A stretch of 64,000 nucleotides of DNA from Parietichytrium sp. I65-24A (GCA_012862575.1 BLSF01000020.1:1-64000), one strand, 5' to 3'. Shown: positions 49,701-59,256, counted from the stretch's first letter. The notes: generated from the letters alone by a model not told the origin. Made by a program: numbers and translations.

Positions 49701-49701
49701 N
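49701..49701. other. Assembly gap (single N)
   Basis: It lies between the two copies of the 1.8-kb repeat, 27 bases before copy 2 begins. Confidence 0.95.
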
Positions 49702-49727
49702 CTTTTCACTAGACACGCAAAGCTGCA

Positions 49728-51496
49728 CAGTGTGGCGCGTGCGTTGTCCTTCTTCTCAAATTTTAAACTTATTCTCACAGTCAGTGCATTGCATCCTTTG
49801 CAATTTCTTGCATGACTGAGTGCCGCGACACTTTATCTTCTCATGAGCTAGGCACTTGGCAGCTCATGAGGAGAACGCACGCCTTCGACAGTGTTTGCCT
49901 ACAATCCCCGAAGACCGTGTGTGAGAAAGAAAAACTAGAGAAGCCCAGGCTGCCTTCCACAACTTGGTGGTCTGTATGTCTGCAGCTTTTGTTCGCCTGA
50001 TATATTTCCATGCGCCAACTCAATTGAAATTGGTCTATGAACTAGAAACGTGTTTGTGAGCCAAAAGCCCACTCAAGTTTTCGAAACGCTTTCGAGTGTG
50101 GGTACTGAGGAGAGGTGATCTCTTGAATCTGAGCGGGAAAGGTTGTGAGTGCTGTGTTCAAAAACGAGTACCTTCTCACGCGCCATCCTTCTCTTCGCGT
50201 CTTGTGGCTCGAGGACTCTTGACTGCTTCGACTACTTCTCTCGACCACTCATCGACAACAAAACATAATGCTGGACTGAGCTGTGAAAAACAAACAAACA
50301 AACCTGCATACGAGTAGTTCCTGAACTCAAATTCTCTGCGGATCTGTCGTAGTGCCCTTGGACCCTCTTTCACGAGTCTGGCAGGCTATAGAGAGAGTGT
50401 TCCGACTGTGAGTCTTCTTTCCTCGCCCCTCTGTGGCAGATAGTTATCAGATAAGCATACAGTTGGCATTGCGAAAACCAGCTGCTCCCCTGCATTCCCC
50501 TGTACCCCTGCTCCCCAGTGCAAAGTTGCAGGCTTTCCAATGGTCAGCTATGGTCAGCTATCGTGCCTCACACAGTTAATGGGGAAGCATAGACTTGAAG
50601 CTGCCTACAGGCGTGTGCCAGGGAGCAGACTAGTGCACACGTCTGCAGTCGTTTCATTCCTTTCTCTGGCGTTTTGTTGAGTCCGGGAAACACGGGAAAC
50701 GCACGAATCACTCGGAATGAGCCTCAGCCTACTCAGCCTGGTAAAATCGAGGTAAGGGATTGCGCAGACTTGGCTGACTCAAGGCTTGAAAGTTTTGACT
50801 CGTGCTCATCTTCTCAGCAATGGGAGATTTGGTCGTAGGGCTATGTAGGCTCATTCTGTGCTCTCACTAACTGTGAGCGAAGATTAGCTCAACGAAGTGA
50901 AGAATGAAACGGGCGAGGGAACTAGTTTGACATTTTTGTCAATGGCCTAGCCAGCTCTAGCTCTAGGTGAAGAGAGGTCAGTCAGAAAGTCGAGAACTTC
51001 TCCCTTGTTTTGTTTCATCGGTTTTCCCAGTGATTTCAGAAACATGCACAGAGTAAACTTGAGCTTGACAACGACCTGCGTGAGAATCGCAGCGATGAAG
51101 AAAGACAAAAGGTGTCAAAAGCACGAAACTATTCTCCATTTTCCCGAAAACACGACTTCACAGATCTTCACAGGTCGGTCTATTACGTTTGCGAAAATTA
51201 TGCACAGGAATAATTTCAGCCAAAAGTAGGAGTGCATGCGCATGCACGCACACGTTTGCTAGTAGTTTTTAAAGTTTTCACAACAAGTGTTAGAGCGGCT
51301 AGAGCTTACAGTATCCAATGAGAGATGTACGATGAGGGAGGTTTATACATGCGCATGGCGATCCGAATGGTCAGTTGTCTAGCACTTCTACTTAACGCTC
51401 TTCCTTAGCTCAGTTGGCAGAGCGTGTGGCTGTTAACCACAAGGTCGTGAGTTCGAACCTCACAGGAAGAAGTCCTTTTTTTGAGCTGTTTGTAAG
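49728..51496. repeat. 1.8-kb repeat, copy 2 (ends in tRNA-Asn copy 3)
   Basis: It starts CAGTGTGGCGCGTGCG like copy 1 and runs to just past the tRNA terminator. It has indels relative to copy 1, such as about 20 extra bases near 50010 and a shorter block near 50950. No protein gene is visible. Confidence 0.9.
51399..51471 (+). tRNA. tRNA-Asn(GTT), copy 3
   Basis: Identical to the other copies. It is followed by GTCCTTTTTTT. It closes copy 2 of the 1.8-kb repeat. Confidence 0.97.
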
Positions 51497-51569
51497 CGCT
51501 TGTTTTTGGTCGTTGGCGATGGAAAGAGTGTCAAGACAGAACGCAGGCAATCGCTCCCGTGCAAGCGTG

Positions 51570-51642
51570 TCTTCCTTAGCTCAGTTGGCAGAGCGTGTGG
51601 CTGTTAACCACAAGGTCGTGAGTTCGAACCTCACAGGAAGAA
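51570..51642 (+). tRNA. tRNA-Asn(GTT), copy 4
   Basis: Identical cloverleaf only 98 bases after copy 3. An eight-T run follows shortly after. The upstream flank (GCAAGCG) resembles that of copy 7. Confidence 0.97.
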
Positions 51643-51710
51643 ATGTTCTTCTTTTTTTTGTTCTGTTTGGTTGTTTTTTTCATCAATCAAGCATCTGTCC
51701 TTGTTCATCC

Positions 51711-51826
51711 TGAGCTATCCTGAGCTATCCTGAGCTATCCTGAGCTATCCTGAGCTATCCTGAGCTATCCTGAGCTATCCTGAGCTATCCTGAGCTATCC
51801 TGAGCTATCCTGAGCTATCCTGAGCT
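51711..51826 (+). repeat. TGAGCTATCC decamer array, 11.6 copies
   Basis: Perfect 10-bp tandem repeat between tRNA-Asn copies 4 and 5. There are no interspersed unique spacers. Confidence 0.97.
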
Positions 51827-52219
51827 TTACGATAGTCTCATAGTCTCAAAAAAACTGTTCAGAAGAACACGTGCAGAAGAAACGAGAATCCTTTTGATGG
51901 ATTGCGCGATTATGACTTGAGTTGGTCGTGTCCGCATCTTCCAAAGAGACAAAGAAAGCAAGACTGATGGGAAGAGGAGTTCAAGAGGATGGCTCCTACA
52001 GGCACTTGAGCTCTGCAGAGCAAAATGTTGTTTAGGCGAAAGGACGGCTCCGGTAGTTCAAGAGCTGCGCCTCATCATCAGCCTCTCGGATCCAAGTCAT
52101 CGAACAGTTTGAACTCACCCAGCTTTCGCACAAATCATTTGCATCCAATCTCACACTAACCGATAATCGTCTCGATTTCGATCGTCGAACAACCAAATGG
52201 TTGTGTTCTTCCTTACGTT
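51827..52219. other. Spacer between decamer array and tRNA-Asn copy 5
   Basis: Nothing recognisable except the conserved upstream block at 52191-52219. Confidence 0.5.
52191..52219 (+). promoter_or_regulatory. Conserved 29-bp block upstream of tRNA-Asn copy 5
   Basis: Same block as before copies 1 and 6, with the AACCAAATGGTT inverted repeat and TCTTCCTTA at 52207-52215. It abuts the tRNA 5' end. Confidence 0.6.
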
Positions 52220-52292
52220 TCTTCCTTAGCTCAGTTGGCAGAGCGTGTGGCTGTTAACCACAAGGTCGTGAGTTCGAACCTCACAGGAAGAA
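52220..52292 (+). tRNA. tRNA-Asn(GTT), copy 5
   Basis: Identical cloverleaf with discriminator A, followed by CACCTTTTTTC as terminator. Confidence 0.97.
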
Positions 52293-52700
52293 CACCTTTT
52301 TTCATTTCTTTTTTCCATAGTCATGACTTGACTTGGATAACTTGGACGATGCAATGCAACACGTTGGCAAAGTGTGATTTCTTTTTCCTTTTCATCATCA
52401 ATGATCGCATTAAAATAAAATGAACTCTAAAAAAGAGTGAAGCACAAGCTGAGACCTCTGAAAAGGAAGTACGGAGCGAGTCTTCTTTTTCAATGAACAG
52501 CGAGAAGAGAATAAGAGTTGGCTGACAGAGAGTTGAGAACTTGCTCTGCTCTCCGATGGGATTGAAAGAATGAGTCCGACGACTTGCAAATCTACTTTGA
52601 TGGCTTGTGTTTCACATGGGAAGAGCTTGAGCAACGGCCTCTGAAGTCGCTGTCACTTGCCCACGACCAAGTCAGAAATCGCAGGTGCCCTTGCGGCGAG
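52293..52700. other. Spacer, tRNA-Asn copy 5 to GFA gene
   Basis: A 408-base AT-rich stretch presumably holding the 3' UTR of the first GFA gene. No gene seen. Confidence 0.5.
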
Positions 52701-53117
52701 CTAGTCATGGTCGATGTATGCCCACGTTTCTTCACCACGAGGTCCCGAGCCATCCAACGTTTTAACGGGAATGTGCGCGACCATCTCGCGAGGAAACATG
52801 CGCGAGTTGATCGTGATTGAAGTTAGGTCGTACGTGTCAGAGTTGTGCGTGAGGCAGCCGCAAGTGCCGCAGTGGTGGAAGATTTTGTCCTGCACTTCGC
52901 GCACGTAGTCCACAGTTGGCTCCTTCACGGCCACCTTCACCTTGCAAATCGGGTCGTCGCCGTCGTAGTACGCCCAACGAGCTCCATACCTGTGGCAAAT
53001 CGAGCACGTGCACTGCGTCAGCGAGTCCGTCAGCTTGTCCACTGTCAGCTGCACGTTCCCGCAGTGGCACGAGGCCACGAAAGGCCCGCTCCTCTTCTCC
53101 GTCTCCATGGACGACAT
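52701..53117 (-). CDS. GFA/CENP-V-domain zinc protein, copy A
   Basis: A 138-residue single-domain protein of the GFA (glutathione-dependent formaldehyde-activating enzyme/CENP-V) family. Zinc-binding motifs are complete: ASCHCGNVQL, CTCSICHRYG and HHCGTCGCLTH. The C-terminal strand ITINSRMFP and closing WAYID also match the family. The first ATG, at 53117, gives MSSMETEKRSGPF. In bacteria, family members were linked to glutathione and formaldehyde, but that activity is debated, so only a thiol/small-molecule role is inferred. It is arranged head-to-head with a paralogue starting 347 bases away. Confidence 0.9.
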   Translation of the reverse strand: MSSMETEKRSGPFVASCHCGNVQLTVDKLTDSLTQCTCSICHRYGARWAYYDGDDPICKVKVAVKEPTVDYVREVQDKIFHHCGTCGCLTHNSDTYDLTSITINSRMFPREMVAHIPVKTLDGSGPRGEETWAYIDHD

Positions 53118-53464
53118 CACAGCGGCCCCGTCTCACGTTTCGCACGTGCGGAACTGCCACGAGCGTACGAATCCGTCCGTCTATCCGCGTATCCGCGTAT
53201 CCGCGTGTGGCAAGCACAACGTCGAGCTATGTCCTTTCTCGCAGAAATGAAGAAACCCAGAGTATCCCAGAGTCATTGTAACCTACTGCGTAGCGATACT
53301 TGAGCACAGAGTGCCACAGTGGCTAACGAGAGCTGTGCACCACGCTCCATGCTCCACGCACTGACAGCTGCAGTCAGAGTCAGTCAGAGTCAGTCAGAGC
53401 GACGTTGTGGGCTCAGCAGAGAGAAGGCAGAGTGGCTTGGAAGTGTCGGGATAGGGAAGCAAGC
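53118..53464. promoter_or_regulatory. Shared divergent promoter region of the two GFA genes
   Basis: A 347-base region between two ATGs reading away from each other. It has GTATCCGC repeats (53186-53208) and AGTCAGTCAG repeats (53374-53400). A bidirectional promoter is inferred from geometry. Confidence 0.5.
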
Positions 53465-53851
53465 ATGTCGGCCGAGCCGCTGACAGGCAGCTGCCACTGC
53501 GGCAAGGTGAAGATAACGATCCCGAAGATGCCCGATAGCTTGACGGAATGCACGTGCTCGGTGTGCCATCGATACGGCGCTCGATACGCCTACTTTCGCA
53601 AGAAGGATGGAAACGGAGAGGCTCGCGTGGAGGCCGAGGATGGGACGGCGGCGTACACGTGGGGCGACAAAGGACTGGCCTTCCATCATTGCACAACCTG
53701 TGGCTGCATGACGCACTACTGTTTCGTCGCGGATCCTAGCCAGATTGCCGTCAACTCTCGCATGCTCCCGCGCGAAGCCACCGCTGGAGTTCGTGTCAGA
53801 GTGTTTGATGGGGCGGACACCTGGAAGTATCTCGACGATGTTGAAGGTTGA
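53465..53851 (+). CDS. GFA/CENP-V-domain zinc protein, copy B
   Basis: A 128-residue paralogue of copy A with the same zinc motifs: GSCHCGKVKI, CTCSVCHRYG and HHCTTCGCMTH. The AVNSRMLPREA and WKYLDD endings also parallel copy A. The two share about half of their residues by eye, so the duplication is not recent. The start is the ATG at 53465; the open frame upstream has only a TTG. No transit peptide is visible, so the cytosol is likely. Confidence 0.9.
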   Translation: MSAEPLTGSCHCGKVKITIPKMPDSLTECTCSVCHRYGARYAYFRKKDGNGEARVEAEDGTAAYTWGDKGLAFHHCTTCGCMTHYCFVADPSQIAVNSRMLPREATAGVRVRVFDGADTWKYLDDVEG

Positions 53852-54799
53852 CGAGCTCGCGAGTACATCGCACTGCTCGAAAGCCGGAACGCTCATGCGC
53901 TGTTCTTGCGAGCTTCAGATCTGAAAGAAGTGAACGAGACGGCAGCTTCAACTTGGAAAAATGACAATTTTACATTATTACTCCGTTTCGATTGATTGAC
54001 ATGCAAACGTTGAACGTTGAACTAAAGATCATCATCCACTTTGTGTGACTTTTTGTCTTCAAGCTGATCTGGTCAAACCTGTGCACACCAAGACCACAAT
54101 TAGAAGAGAATTTCAAAAGTAAAAAAGAAGCATATGTTGAACCAACGCACAGAATACCACAAGAAGACCGAACACCAAAAAAAAACAATAGACAAAACTG
54201 CAACCTGCAAAGAGGGTGGCCCTGTCGCACGTAAGTTGTGTGCCACCTGCCATTTCCAACCACTGCGAAAGAAGCGAAGGTGGGCGCAAGGCATAGGCGT
54301 TTGGGGTCGAATCTGGGACTTGCAGAGGGAAATGGGCGTACCAGAGCTCTTGAACTGGCGGATTTTCATTGTCTCTGCGAGGGACAGAATGTTGGGGTGG
54401 ATGTCCCCGTCCTCCTGCACATGTACGTGGGCTTTAAGGCGGAGAATCTTACGAAGAAGAAGTATACGCCCCTGGCGACGATGGTCACGCAACGCCTACT
54501 CCACATAAAACAGTGTGGTGCCTTTTTTCGAATACACAAGCAACAGCTGGCACGAATAAATAAAAGGTGTCAATGGCCGAGGGCTTTTTCACGCTTGTGG
54601 ACGAGCTCTATGACGCTGCAAATGAAGGTCTCGAGGACGGTTTTGCATTGGGAGCACTGTATGATCGCCGCAACGAACATCACAAGGGGCCCAAGCATTA
54701 GATTTGGAGGAACCACGCTGACCTGAATGTTGGACAAAGTGATTAATAATTGATTTCCTTGAACTTCGCGCTCACCACCTATTTCTCCAACTTGTTCAG
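53852..54799. other. Unassigned stretch with fragmentary frames
   Basis: It lies between GFA copy B and the transposase remnant. Frames on both strands (54134-54508 with CKEGG-ARKLCATCHF) overlap and have no family match. One short coding-like frame is listed separately at 54573. Confidence 0.35.
54573..54701 (+). CDS. Short coding-like frame, possible exon or gene fragment
   Basis: A 42-residue ATG-to-stop frame reading MAEGFFTLVDELYDAANEGL and onward to HHKGPKH. The composition looks like a real acidic helical protein segment, not a chance frame. It may be a first exon or the remains of a gene broken near the transposase remnant. No family recognised. Confidence 0.25.
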   Translation: MAEGFFTLVDELYDAANEGLEDGFALGALYDRRNEHHKGPKH

Positions 54800-55168
54800 T
54801 CAGCCATTATTCAAACCATTCAAAAGCTTGGAGACCTGAAGGGCTGGATAAATCAGGTCGATTTGATCAAGGGAAATCCCACGCTGGAACCAGAGGAATG
54901 ACTTGAGCTGTGCGAATGCCCGCTCAACATGGATACGTGGGTTCGATATCTCGTTTGCATCGTCCATCTCCTCAGGGGTGAATGTATCGTCTCTGCTCAT
55001 GCGCCTGGGTGGGGTGTACAGCTTGCAGCCTTTACCTACAAGAAGGTGAGAGACGGTAAAACCGCGATCAGCAATAACCACGTGTCCGGGACGAACGCAC
55101 TTCTCGCAGAAATCTGAAACCTCGGTTACTTTTGAATCCGAGATGCTGCCAGGGTACACATCCGACAT
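54800..55168 (-). pseudogene. Decayed DDE_Tnp_4 (PIF/Harbinger-IS5-like) transposase
   Basis: The last 122 residues of a transposase remain: SDVYPGSISDSKVTE, VIADRGFTVSHLL with the second catalytic Asp, TPP, and NPRIHVERAFAQLK with the catalytic Glu. The reading frame is cut by a TAG directly before the ATG at 55168. The preceding codons (VKALGADSSSGEQC) still match the family's TVKALIGVSP-type strand. The part with the first catalytic Asp was not found. It is an inactive plain DNA transposon relic. I did not identify terminal inverted repeats. Confidence 0.8.
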
Positions 55169-55362
55169 CTAACATTGTTCTCCGCTCGAGGAATCGGCAC
55201 CGAGAGCCTTCACCTTTGTGTGATTCTTAGACAAGGACTTAAAAGCCTTTTGCGCGTGCTTGTCTTCAAGTGTTTGCACTCGAAACTCAACAGCACCAAG
55301 GTACCAGTCCATTACCAGCATTGTCATGAATTTATAATTGTGCATAGAATCACACGAGCACT

Positions 55363-55391
55363 AACCAAATGGTTGTGTTCTTCCTTACGTT
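55363..55391 (+). promoter_or_regulatory. Conserved 29-bp block upstream of tRNA-Asn copy 6
   Basis: Identical to the blocks at 52191 and (inverted) 45077. Its precise end at the tRNA 5' end supports duplication as a unit with the tRNA, or selection on the block. Confidence 0.6.
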
Positions 55392-55464
55392 TCTTCCTTA
55401 GCTCAGTTGGCAGAGCGTGTGGCTGTTAACCACAAGGTCGTGAGTTCGAACCTCACAGGAAGAA
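55392..55464 (+). tRNA. tRNA-Asn(GTT), copy 6
   Basis: Identical cloverleaf. It is followed by CATCTTTTTG, the same downstream flank as copy 1, so copies 1 and 6 are recent duplicates in opposite orientation. Confidence 0.97.
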
Positions 55465-55570
55465 CATCTTTTTGAAACTTTTCGCAATGCATTTTTTTTT
55501 GGTGGACGAGAGTTGTGTGACTCTCATATTGAATCCTTCACATCGACGGACGCGCAAGCGCGTAATCAAG

Positions 55571-55643
55571 TCTTCCTTAGCTCAGTTGGCAGAGCGTGTG
55601 GCTGTTAACCACAAGGTCGTGAGTTCGAACCTCACAGGAAGAA
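55571..55643 (+). tRNA. tRNA-Asn(GTT), copy 7
   Basis: Identical cloverleaf 106 bases after copy 6, followed by TTCCTTTTTTG. The spacing repeats that of copies 3 and 4. Confidence 0.97.
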
Positions 55644-56026
55644 TTCCTTTTTTGCAGTATTTTTCCCTGTTCATGTTCATTGATTTTGAGAAGAGTCGAA
55701 GGGGAAAAAAAAGATCAAATTGGGATAAACTTTAAGCTCGCCCAACTTCAATGTTGTCATTGCAAATTGTAATTTTCATCATTGTAGTCGTCCTTTCGGT
55801 GGCAGCGAGTGTACTTTTGAAAACTATCTCGACTGCGAAATTGGCGAGATTCACACTAATTTATTGGCGACAATGAGTGGTTCAGTTGTGCGAACGAAAC
55901 AGTGGCAGTAAGCAGAAAGTCATTGCATCTTTATATTTCAAAGTCTGGCTAGCATTGTCAATTTTAAGAGATGATCAACGAGTTGAAGGAGGCTTCCGTG
56001 TGACGCTGCTGATGTCAGTGCAGAGC
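55644..56026. other. Spacer, tRNA-Asn copy 7 to bZIP gene
   Basis: A 383-base AT-rich stretch that should contain the bZIP 3' UTR. No gene seen. Confidence 0.5.
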
Positions 56027-57658
56027 TTAGCTCCCAGGGTTCGCATTGCGTCTTGCGAAGCTAAGGTGTTGGTGTGCTAATTTGTAGTGGAGAGTGATGC
56101 GTTCACGAAAAGAGTCATTCAGCTTCCCGTCCTCGCTGATACTCGGCGCGAAGCCGAATATTTGTTTAAAGTGTTTGTCTCCAATAGGATACGAAGTAAT
56201 GCTCACAGATCGACTCGCATGGAGCACTGACTCATGCGGCCAGTTAATATTTCCCACCAAATATTGGCTCTCGACACGAACCGAGTCATCACTCTCTACT
56301 TTGCAGTCGCTGGAGCCATTTCCTTCTGGGCATGTCGAGGTTGTCTTGACGGTGACGATTGCCTCTGTTGATTGATGGGGCCCCATTCTATTGCTCGTGG
56401 AGATGGCATTTGGAAAAATCCCTGTCATTTTGTGGGAAGACATGTACACGTGCTCGATCGACGAATCAACTGCGTCGGGTTGCGAAATTGTGCTCTCAGC
56501 TCTCAGCTTGACCACCTTGATGCTTTCGGAAGCAGGTTGTGGCGAGAGCGAGTTCGAGTCCAATAGCTCTGTGGCGAATACACGTCTTTCACCAGAGCCA
56601 AAGAGCTCTTTTGACAATCGATTGATGTACTGGGGGTCCGAAAAGGAGTAACGAATCACCTTACTCAGGTCCTCGAACCCGCACGGAAAGTATGGCGTTT
56701 CAAGTCGCACATTCAGGCGCGTCGCCTCTGCTCGTGGCACATTCAACGGAAGGTACTGGTACTTGATGTAAATAAATATTCCATTCCCTAAGCTGAGAGT
56801 CTCCGCGGGTAGCCAAGTTGGGTCTGACACGCTCATGTACGCTAAACCTGTGACTTGTCCCACCGCTGAGTCAATTCCGGTGCCGAGAATGCGAAGCTTT
56901 TCCTCCTTGTGTATCTCTTGGGCAGACTGAACAGCTGTTAACACCTGCTCAACAAACAGTTTATGCTTTTGAATCTCTGCGCGGAGCAAAGCATTCTCCT
57001 TTTCCAGATTCACCTCTCCGCCGCCTCGAAGAACCTGCACCTGATTTGTCAAATCTGCAATACGTGTCATATACATGCTCCTATCATTTTCCAGCTGCTC
57101 GTTCCGACTCCGAAGCTCCGTGAGAATCTTTTTCCTTCTCTCGCGAAATATGCGGCACTGCTCTGCGTTTGACCTTCTCTTGCTGGCTTTCTGAGTTGCG
57201 CTTTTTGACTTCTTGGTTCCAGAAACAGTGGAGCCCTCCGTGCTCTCGTTATCAGCACTAAATTGTGAGTCCAGCTCCTCCCTTTGTATTGTGCTCGAGC
57301 TGCGGTCTCGGCCGCGTGCTGCGAGCATAGTTGGCCCGCTCTCTGCAGTCCTGAGTCTATCTTTGCCTCGGTGTCCCGTCCCGTGAATTGCTTGCCCCTT
57401 ACCTTCAGGTAGCCCAAAATCATTTCCGGTCTCGATGTACCCTCCTACTTGGGGAAGAAAGGGTGGCATGTCGCGGTGGCCCAGCCAGCCCTGATTGGCG
57501 CCGTCATTCCTAGCTTCGGGATAGGGGGCATATATCCACGAGCTTGACGTGTTGGCGTCTAGTCTTCGTCTTTTTGCCCCTTGATCAACGACAACTCGCC
57601 TTTCTTCCGGTGGACTGTTTGGCTCGGATGGGGAATCTGCTTTGTTGAACAACGCCAT
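56027..57658 (-). CDS. bZIP transcription factor
   Basis: A 543-residue nuclear regulator from the first in-frame ATG (57658). The basic region (about 156-180, KASKRRSNAEQCRIFRERRKK) has the invariant N-x7-R (NAEQCRIFR). It is followed by a leucine-zipper-like coiled coil with some polar heptad positions (ILTELRSRNEQLENDRS... to about 215) and a second coiled coil (ENALLRAEIQKHKL). The C-terminal 300 residues (for example LGNGIFIYIKYQYLPLN, VIRYSFSDPQYINRLSKELF) look folded but match nothing I know. The frame stays open to 58156. The residues just upstream of the ATG (PSWLVEPEDFVVAGEEFY) look coding, so a spliced upstream exon with an earlier start is possible. Confidence 0.85.
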   Translation of the reverse strand: MALFNKADSPSEPNSPPEERRVVVDQGAKRRRLDANTSSSWIYAPYPEARNDGANQGWLGHRDMPPFLPQVGGYIETGNDFGLPEGKGQAIHGTGHRGKDRLRTAESGPTMLAARGRDRSSSTIQREELDSQFSADNESTEGSTVSGTKKSKSATQKASKRRSNAEQCRIFRERRKKILTELRSRNEQLENDRSMYMTRIADLTNQVQVLRGGGEVNLEKENALLRAEIQKHKLFVEQVLTAVQSAQEIHKEEKLRILGTGIDSAVGQVTGLAYMSVSDPTWLPAETLSLGNGIFIYIKYQYLPLNVPRAEATRLNVRLETPYFPCGFEDLSKVIRYSFSDPQYINRLSKELFGSGERRVFATELLDSNSLSPQPASESIKVVKLRAESTISQPDAVDSSIEHVYMSSHKMTGIFPNAISTSNRMGPHQSTEAIVTVKTTSTCPEGNGSSDCKVESDDSVRVESQYLVGNINWPHESVLHASRSVSITSYPIGDKHFKQIFGFAPSISEDGKLNDSFRERITLHYKLAHQHLSFARRNANPGS

Positions 57659-58541
57659 GTAAAATTCTTCGCCCGCGACGACAAAGTCTTCGGGCTCGAC
57701 TAACCAAGATGGTGGACCAACGTCCGGGCAAGGCGCCCAGCTTTTAGTCGCCGTTTTGCCGACCTTGACGTACTCTTGCTCAACGATGGCCCGGTGGGAG
57801 TGCGGGATCGTGGAATATACACTGCTGTTGAAAAACGCTCGCTGGGCAACCACTTGCGTTGCGTAACTGTGGTTCAAAGTTTGGCGCCTGGCAATGTTGA
57901 CCTGCTGACTCTTTCGCCCCAAGTGTCTGATCAGTGTCTGCCTTATTGGGCAGTGTGGTGTTGTGCAGTGCGGAGGGCAAAGCCTCCTACCTGTTCCAAA
58001 TCGCCTGGACAAGGCGCCCCAAAGTACGACAATTGTTCTGGTTGGGTTGTTGTTCTGAGAGTGCCAGCAGCAATCTTCCCGTGTTGCGTTCGCCGTCTGT
58101 AGTGGCCAAGGAGTACGTATGACGGGATGCGATAAGAGGGAAAGACACGGCCCCACAGGGTGAGCGAGGGTTCTAAATTATGCGATCAGGTTGGTCTGGT
58201 GAACTACGAAGCGGCTCTGAGCAGCTCAGTGGAGCGGCTAAGCGGCACAATACTTTTTGGGAGAATTTAGAAAAAGCTTGATGCCCTCTTGCCTTGAGGT
58301 GCGGGATATTGGGAAGACCCTCAATTCTTTGTTTGCAGCCCTCCTCGAGGTTCTGGACAGGCTGTGAACCTACGAAAGTGTACGCCAACCCTCTCTCGCT
58401 TTCCGTCCCTCCTCTCTGTCTCTATGTCTCTCTCTCTCTTTCTTCTTTCTTTCTCTTCTCTTCCACTGTTGGTGGGACTTGAGCTTAAGAGGAAACTCGC
58501 CTAGAAGGATCGCGAGTTTGCGTCAGAGGGCGGCGAAGGCG

Positions 58542-58721
58542 ATGGGAGTGGTGGGCTCCCTGCAGACGATACTCGTGCTGGTTTACCTCTTTCTGAGCTC
58601 AAACTCTCACCCAGCCAGTGAGAGAGAAGTTTTCAGCAACGGGCGCAAGTGTACAACTCCAAGCGATCAAGCGGAAGAGAAGCCCTCTCAGCCCAAAGGC
58701 CTCAAAGCCACGAAAGTATAG
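58542..58721 (+). CDS. Possible small secreted protein or first exon
   Basis: A 59-residue frame that begins with a good signal-peptide-like sequence, MGVVGSLQTILVLVYLFLSS, followed by a polar stretch. It lies 880 bases upstream of and divergent to the bZIP gene. It could be a first exon, since coding-like sequence in another frame (RCVPPL and onward) continues to about 58925. Weak support. Confidence 0.2.
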   Translation: MGVVGSLQTILVLVYLFLSSNSHPASEREVFSNGRKCTTPSDQAEEKPSQPKGLKATKV

Positions 58722-59256
58722 ATGTGTGCCGCCCCTTTAAAGAGCGGGGAGTGAAGGCTCTGATGACCACAGTCTGGAGCCAGACACGAGAGAAGGGTGT
58801 TGGCTGTAGAGTACCAGTGAGATATCGTTGCGAGGGAATTGCGGCAAGCACAACAGCGCCACTTGAGGAGCAGAGGCTAGAGTGTTGGGATGTGTTGGGG
58901 TGCAGGGGGGTCCGTCGGCTCAACTAAACCGTAATGACCGGACGACAACTGCACGACATTGGCGCGGTCAGACTCAACGTTCACAGACGCTAAGCTACTT
59001 GGCAGTCAAACCCCCTTTCGAGGCCGTGAGAGGTTGAGCCCTCTCTCCCGCAAAATCGCCGATGGGCTCGTGGCTTTGCCGCTGTGCCACTCACACTCTC
59101 TCCCTCTCTTGGAGGGTGAGTGCAACCTTGAGGAAGTTTTCACTTGGGGCTCAAATATGCCCGCACCTTCAAGCAGCTTGGGGCTCTTCTCCCTCTCTCA
59201 CTCCCTTCCTTCCCTCTCTGCCTCTCTCAGTCTCTAGACGTTTGCTCGTTCACTTT

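Noticed and set aside
51711-51826. CRISPR-like array
   Set aside because: The decamers are directly adjacent with no spacers, in a eukaryotic context. It is a simple tandem repeat.
54134-54508. 125-residue frame with a CxxC-like pattern (CKEGG, CATC)
   Set aside because: The cysteine spacing matches no zinc-finger family, and overlapping frames on both strands are equally open.
49606-55735. Several plus-strand frames starting MAERVAVNHKVVSSNLTGR
   Set aside because: The shared peptide is a translation of the tRNA-Asn gene itself. The frames are artefacts of the repeated tRNA.
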